Positions 62,526 to 64,000 of a stretch of 64,000 bases of DNA are shown here, piece by piece. A program made the translations under genes and the position numbers. Numbering within the stretch: the stretch's first letter is position 1; every line of letters starts with the position of its first letter. Source of the DNA: CADEED01 sp035995425 (lineage in GTDB: Bacteria; Pseudomonadota; Gammaproteobacteria; Steroidobacterales; Steroidobacteraceae). The stretch covers positions 1 to 64,000 of the forward strand of contig DASYKM010000222.1 in the NCBI GenBank assembly GCA_035995425.1, written 5' to 3'. The notes under the pieces are model-generated. The model ran no database searches, was not told where the DNA came from, and saw nothing but the letters and a program-made list of their open reading frames with translations.

Positions 62526-62615
62526 CAACGCCAGGCGGTACTTCCCGACGACACACGACCGGGAGCAATGTACCTACGCTTCAATCACTGATACACACGA
62601 AAGACAACAACGCGC

Positions 62616-63398
62616 ATGCAACATCTGAAGACTCTTTATCGCTCTCGCGAGCTCCTCTACCTGCTCACCTGGCGCGACATCAGGGTTCGCTACAAACAGT
62701 CGGTCATGGGCCTGCTGTGGGCGATCCTCATGCCGCTGTTGATCGTCGGGGCCGGCGCAATGGTACGCATCGGAGCCGCCAAGTGGTCGGGCGTCGCAAT
62801 AAAGCCCGAAGACATGGCGTCGGTTGTCGTACGCGCGGTCATCTGGGCGTTTTTCATCTCGGCTATCCGGTTCGGTACCAACAGTCTCATCGGCAACGCG
62901 ACCCTGGTCACGAAGATCGCGTTTCCGAAAGAGGTCTTCCCCATCGCCGCGGTGCTGTCGAGCCTGTTCGATTTCGCGGTGGCGACGGTCGTGGTCGCGA
63001 TCGCCTTGCCTATCATTGGCATCGTGCCGACCGTGACTGCACTCTGGTTCATTCCGCTGCTCTTCTTCATGATCGTCCAGGCCACCGGCCTCGCCATGAT
63101 CCTGTCGGCCACGAATCTTTTTTTCCGTGACGTGAAGTACATCGTCGAGGTCTTCCTGACCTACGCGATCTTCTTCACACCAGTGCTCTATCCAGCGAGC
63201 GCGCTCGGTTCGTGGGAGAAGATCGTTCTGCTGAACCCGATCGCGCCGTTGCTGGAAGCGATGTCGAACGCCATCGTCGATGGTCGGGCACCCGATCCGT
63301 TCTGGACTACCTACAGCGCCGTGGCTTCCCTGCTCTTCCTGTTCCTGGGATACACGGTTTTCAAGAAGCTCGAAGCTGATTTCGCCGAAAGCATTTGA
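62616..63398 (+). CDS. wzm: Polysaccharide ABC exporter permease Wzm
   Basis: 260 residues, six membrane helices. The N-terminal RELLYLLTWRDIRVRYKQSVMGLLWAILMPLL is the signature of ABC-2 type polysaccharide/O-antigen permeases; SATNLFFRDVKYIVEVFLTYAIFFTPVLYP is also diagnostic. Forms the channel with the ATPase encoded 11 bases downstream. Implies ABC-transporter-dependent chain export. Confidence 0.93.
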   Translation: MQHLKTLYRSRELLYLLTWRDIRVRYKQSVMGLLWAILMPLLIVGAGAMVRIGAAKWSGVAIKPEDMASVVVRAVIWAFFISAIRFGTNSLIGNATLVTKIAFPKEVFPIAAVLSSLFDFAVATVVVAIALPIIGIVPTVTALWFIPLLFFMIVQATGLAMILSATNLFFRDVKYIVEVFLTYAIFFTPVLYPASALGSWEKIVLLNPIAPLLEAMSNAIVDGRAPDPFWTTYSAVASLLFLFLGYTVFKKLEADFAESI

Positions 63399-63409
63399 GG
63401 TCGCAATCC

Positions 63410-64000
63410 ATGTCTACGCCAGTCGCTCTGCAAATGGAGCACATCTACAAGAAGTTCAAACGCGGTGAGCGCCACGATTCGCTGCGCGACCTCATTCCGG
63501 CGCTCGCGCGTCGGGCTTTTTCCAAGGTCAAGATGGTTCCCGAACTCAAGGAACAGGAATTCTGGGCCCTGCGCGACATCAATTTCAGCATCGGCAAGGG
63601 CGAGGCCGTCGGCATCATCGGCCACAACGGCGCCGGCAAGAGCACGATGCTCAAGCACCTCTCCGGCATCATGAAACCGACCCAGGGCAAGATCACCGTC
63701 AATGGCCGGCTCTCCGCGCTGATCGAAGTCGGTGCCGGCTTTCACCAGGATCTCACCGGCCGCGAGAACGTGTTCCTGAACGGCGTCATCCTCGGCATGA
63801 CGCGCGCCGAGATCCGCAGCAAGTTCGACGAGATCGTCGAGTTTTCCGGGCTGGAGGAGTTCATCGACACGCCGGTCAAGCGCTACTCCTCCGGCATGTT
63901 CGCGCGCCTCGGCTTCTCGGTCGCGGTGCACATGGAACCCGACATCCTGATCATCGACGAAGTGCTGAGCGTCGGCGATTTCGTATTCCAGGCCAAGGGC
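63410..64000 (+). CDS. wzt: Polysaccharide ABC exporter ATPase Wzt (C-terminus beyond window)
   Basis: First 197 residues. Walker A GHNGAGKST near 70-78, ALIEVGAGFHQDLTGRENVFLNG (Q-loop region typical of Wzt/TagH), signature YSSGMFARLGFSVAVHM, Walker B ILIIDEVLSVGD. A linker of about 30 residues precedes Walker A, as in many O-antigen ATPases. The C-terminal part, which in some homologues binds the polysaccharide end, is not in the window. Confidence 0.93.
   Translation, partial: MSTPVALQMEHIYKKFKRGERHDSLRDLIPALARRAFSKVKMVPELKEQEFWALRDINFSIGKGEAVGIIGHNGAGKSTMLKHLSGIMKPTQGKITVNGRLSALIEVGAGFHQDLTGRENVFLNGVILGMTRAEIRSKFDEIVEFSGLEEFIDTPVKRYSSGMFARLGFSVAVHMEPDILIIDEVLSVGDFVFQAKG

Noticed and set aside
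1..64000. tRNA, rRNA, CRISPR, insertion sequence or prophage genes
   Set aside because: Looked for and none seen; no transposase or integrase motif, no regularly spaced repeats.

Overview
The window is about two-thirds G+C, densely coding and free of rRNA, tRNA, CRISPR or transposase genes. TonB receptors, c-type cytochromes, a GlrK/GlrG/GlrR cassette, an XrtA-type polysaccharide deacetylase and a PEP-CTERM protein point to a Gram-negative environmental proteobacterium. A gammaproteobacterium near Steroidobacterales/Xanthomonadales is my best guess; that is inference from gene content only.

Layout. 1-1782: start of a secreted modular GH5 glycoside hydrolase, cut by the left edge. 2234-9318: an eight-gene minus-strand redox operon with four class II-like cytochromes c, a cytochrome b561, a rhodanese-like protein lacking the catalytic Cys, and a DUF1549/DUF1553 plus Tat-exported DUF1501 pair best known from Planctomycetes. 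9454-13794: a small ORF, a metallo-beta-lactamase-fold hydrolase, an exported quinone-oxidoreductase-like protein and an FAD/NAD(P) protein. 13848-20119: a translationally coupled operon of CysA (with a C-terminal UspA-like extension), CysT, CysW, a sensor kinase and a response regulator. 20296-24433: an ExbB/TolQ-like channel, a DUF2946 protein, a PCu(A)C copper chaperone and a TonB receptor, probably a copper-handling set. 24694-28136: a secreted two-LamG-like-domain protein and an MFS transporter. 28184-32951 and 38424-42071: three large GGDEF/EAL proteins. 33935-36514: an ECF sigma factor, a zinc-finger anti-sigma factor and an exported subtilase in one overlapping unit. 36515-43779: an anchored protein, a YbdK-type ligase, a lipoprotein and an SrkA kinase.

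43836-64000 is an envelope/exopolysaccharide region: galE leads into glrK-glrG-glrR, then a PEP-CTERM protein and XrtA-type deacetylase, a nucleotide-sugar modification operon (epimerase, 3,5-epimerase, DUF4910, cytidylyltransferase, PIG-L deacetylase, PLP enzyme), a tandem-repeat secreted protein, a sugar C-methyltransferase, a pyruvyl transferase, a DUF4038 lipoprotein and the Wzm/Wzt exporter, which runs off the right edge. No glycosyltransferase or exosortase is in the window; they probably lie to the right.

The parts likely interact: sigma-54-type -24/-12 promoters precede the PEP-CTERM gene, the deacetylase and the tandem-repeat gene, and a sigma-54 activator (GlrR) is encoded beside them. 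The c-di-GMP proteins could feed into the same matrix output. The least explained items are the redox operon, the ECF/anti-sigma/subtilase unit in which the anti-sigma factor seems to carry a propeptide-like domain, the CysA-Usp fusion, the four-repeat protein, and a strongly over-represented heptamer TTGTTAG that accounts for nearly all the rare TTA leucine codons I noticed.
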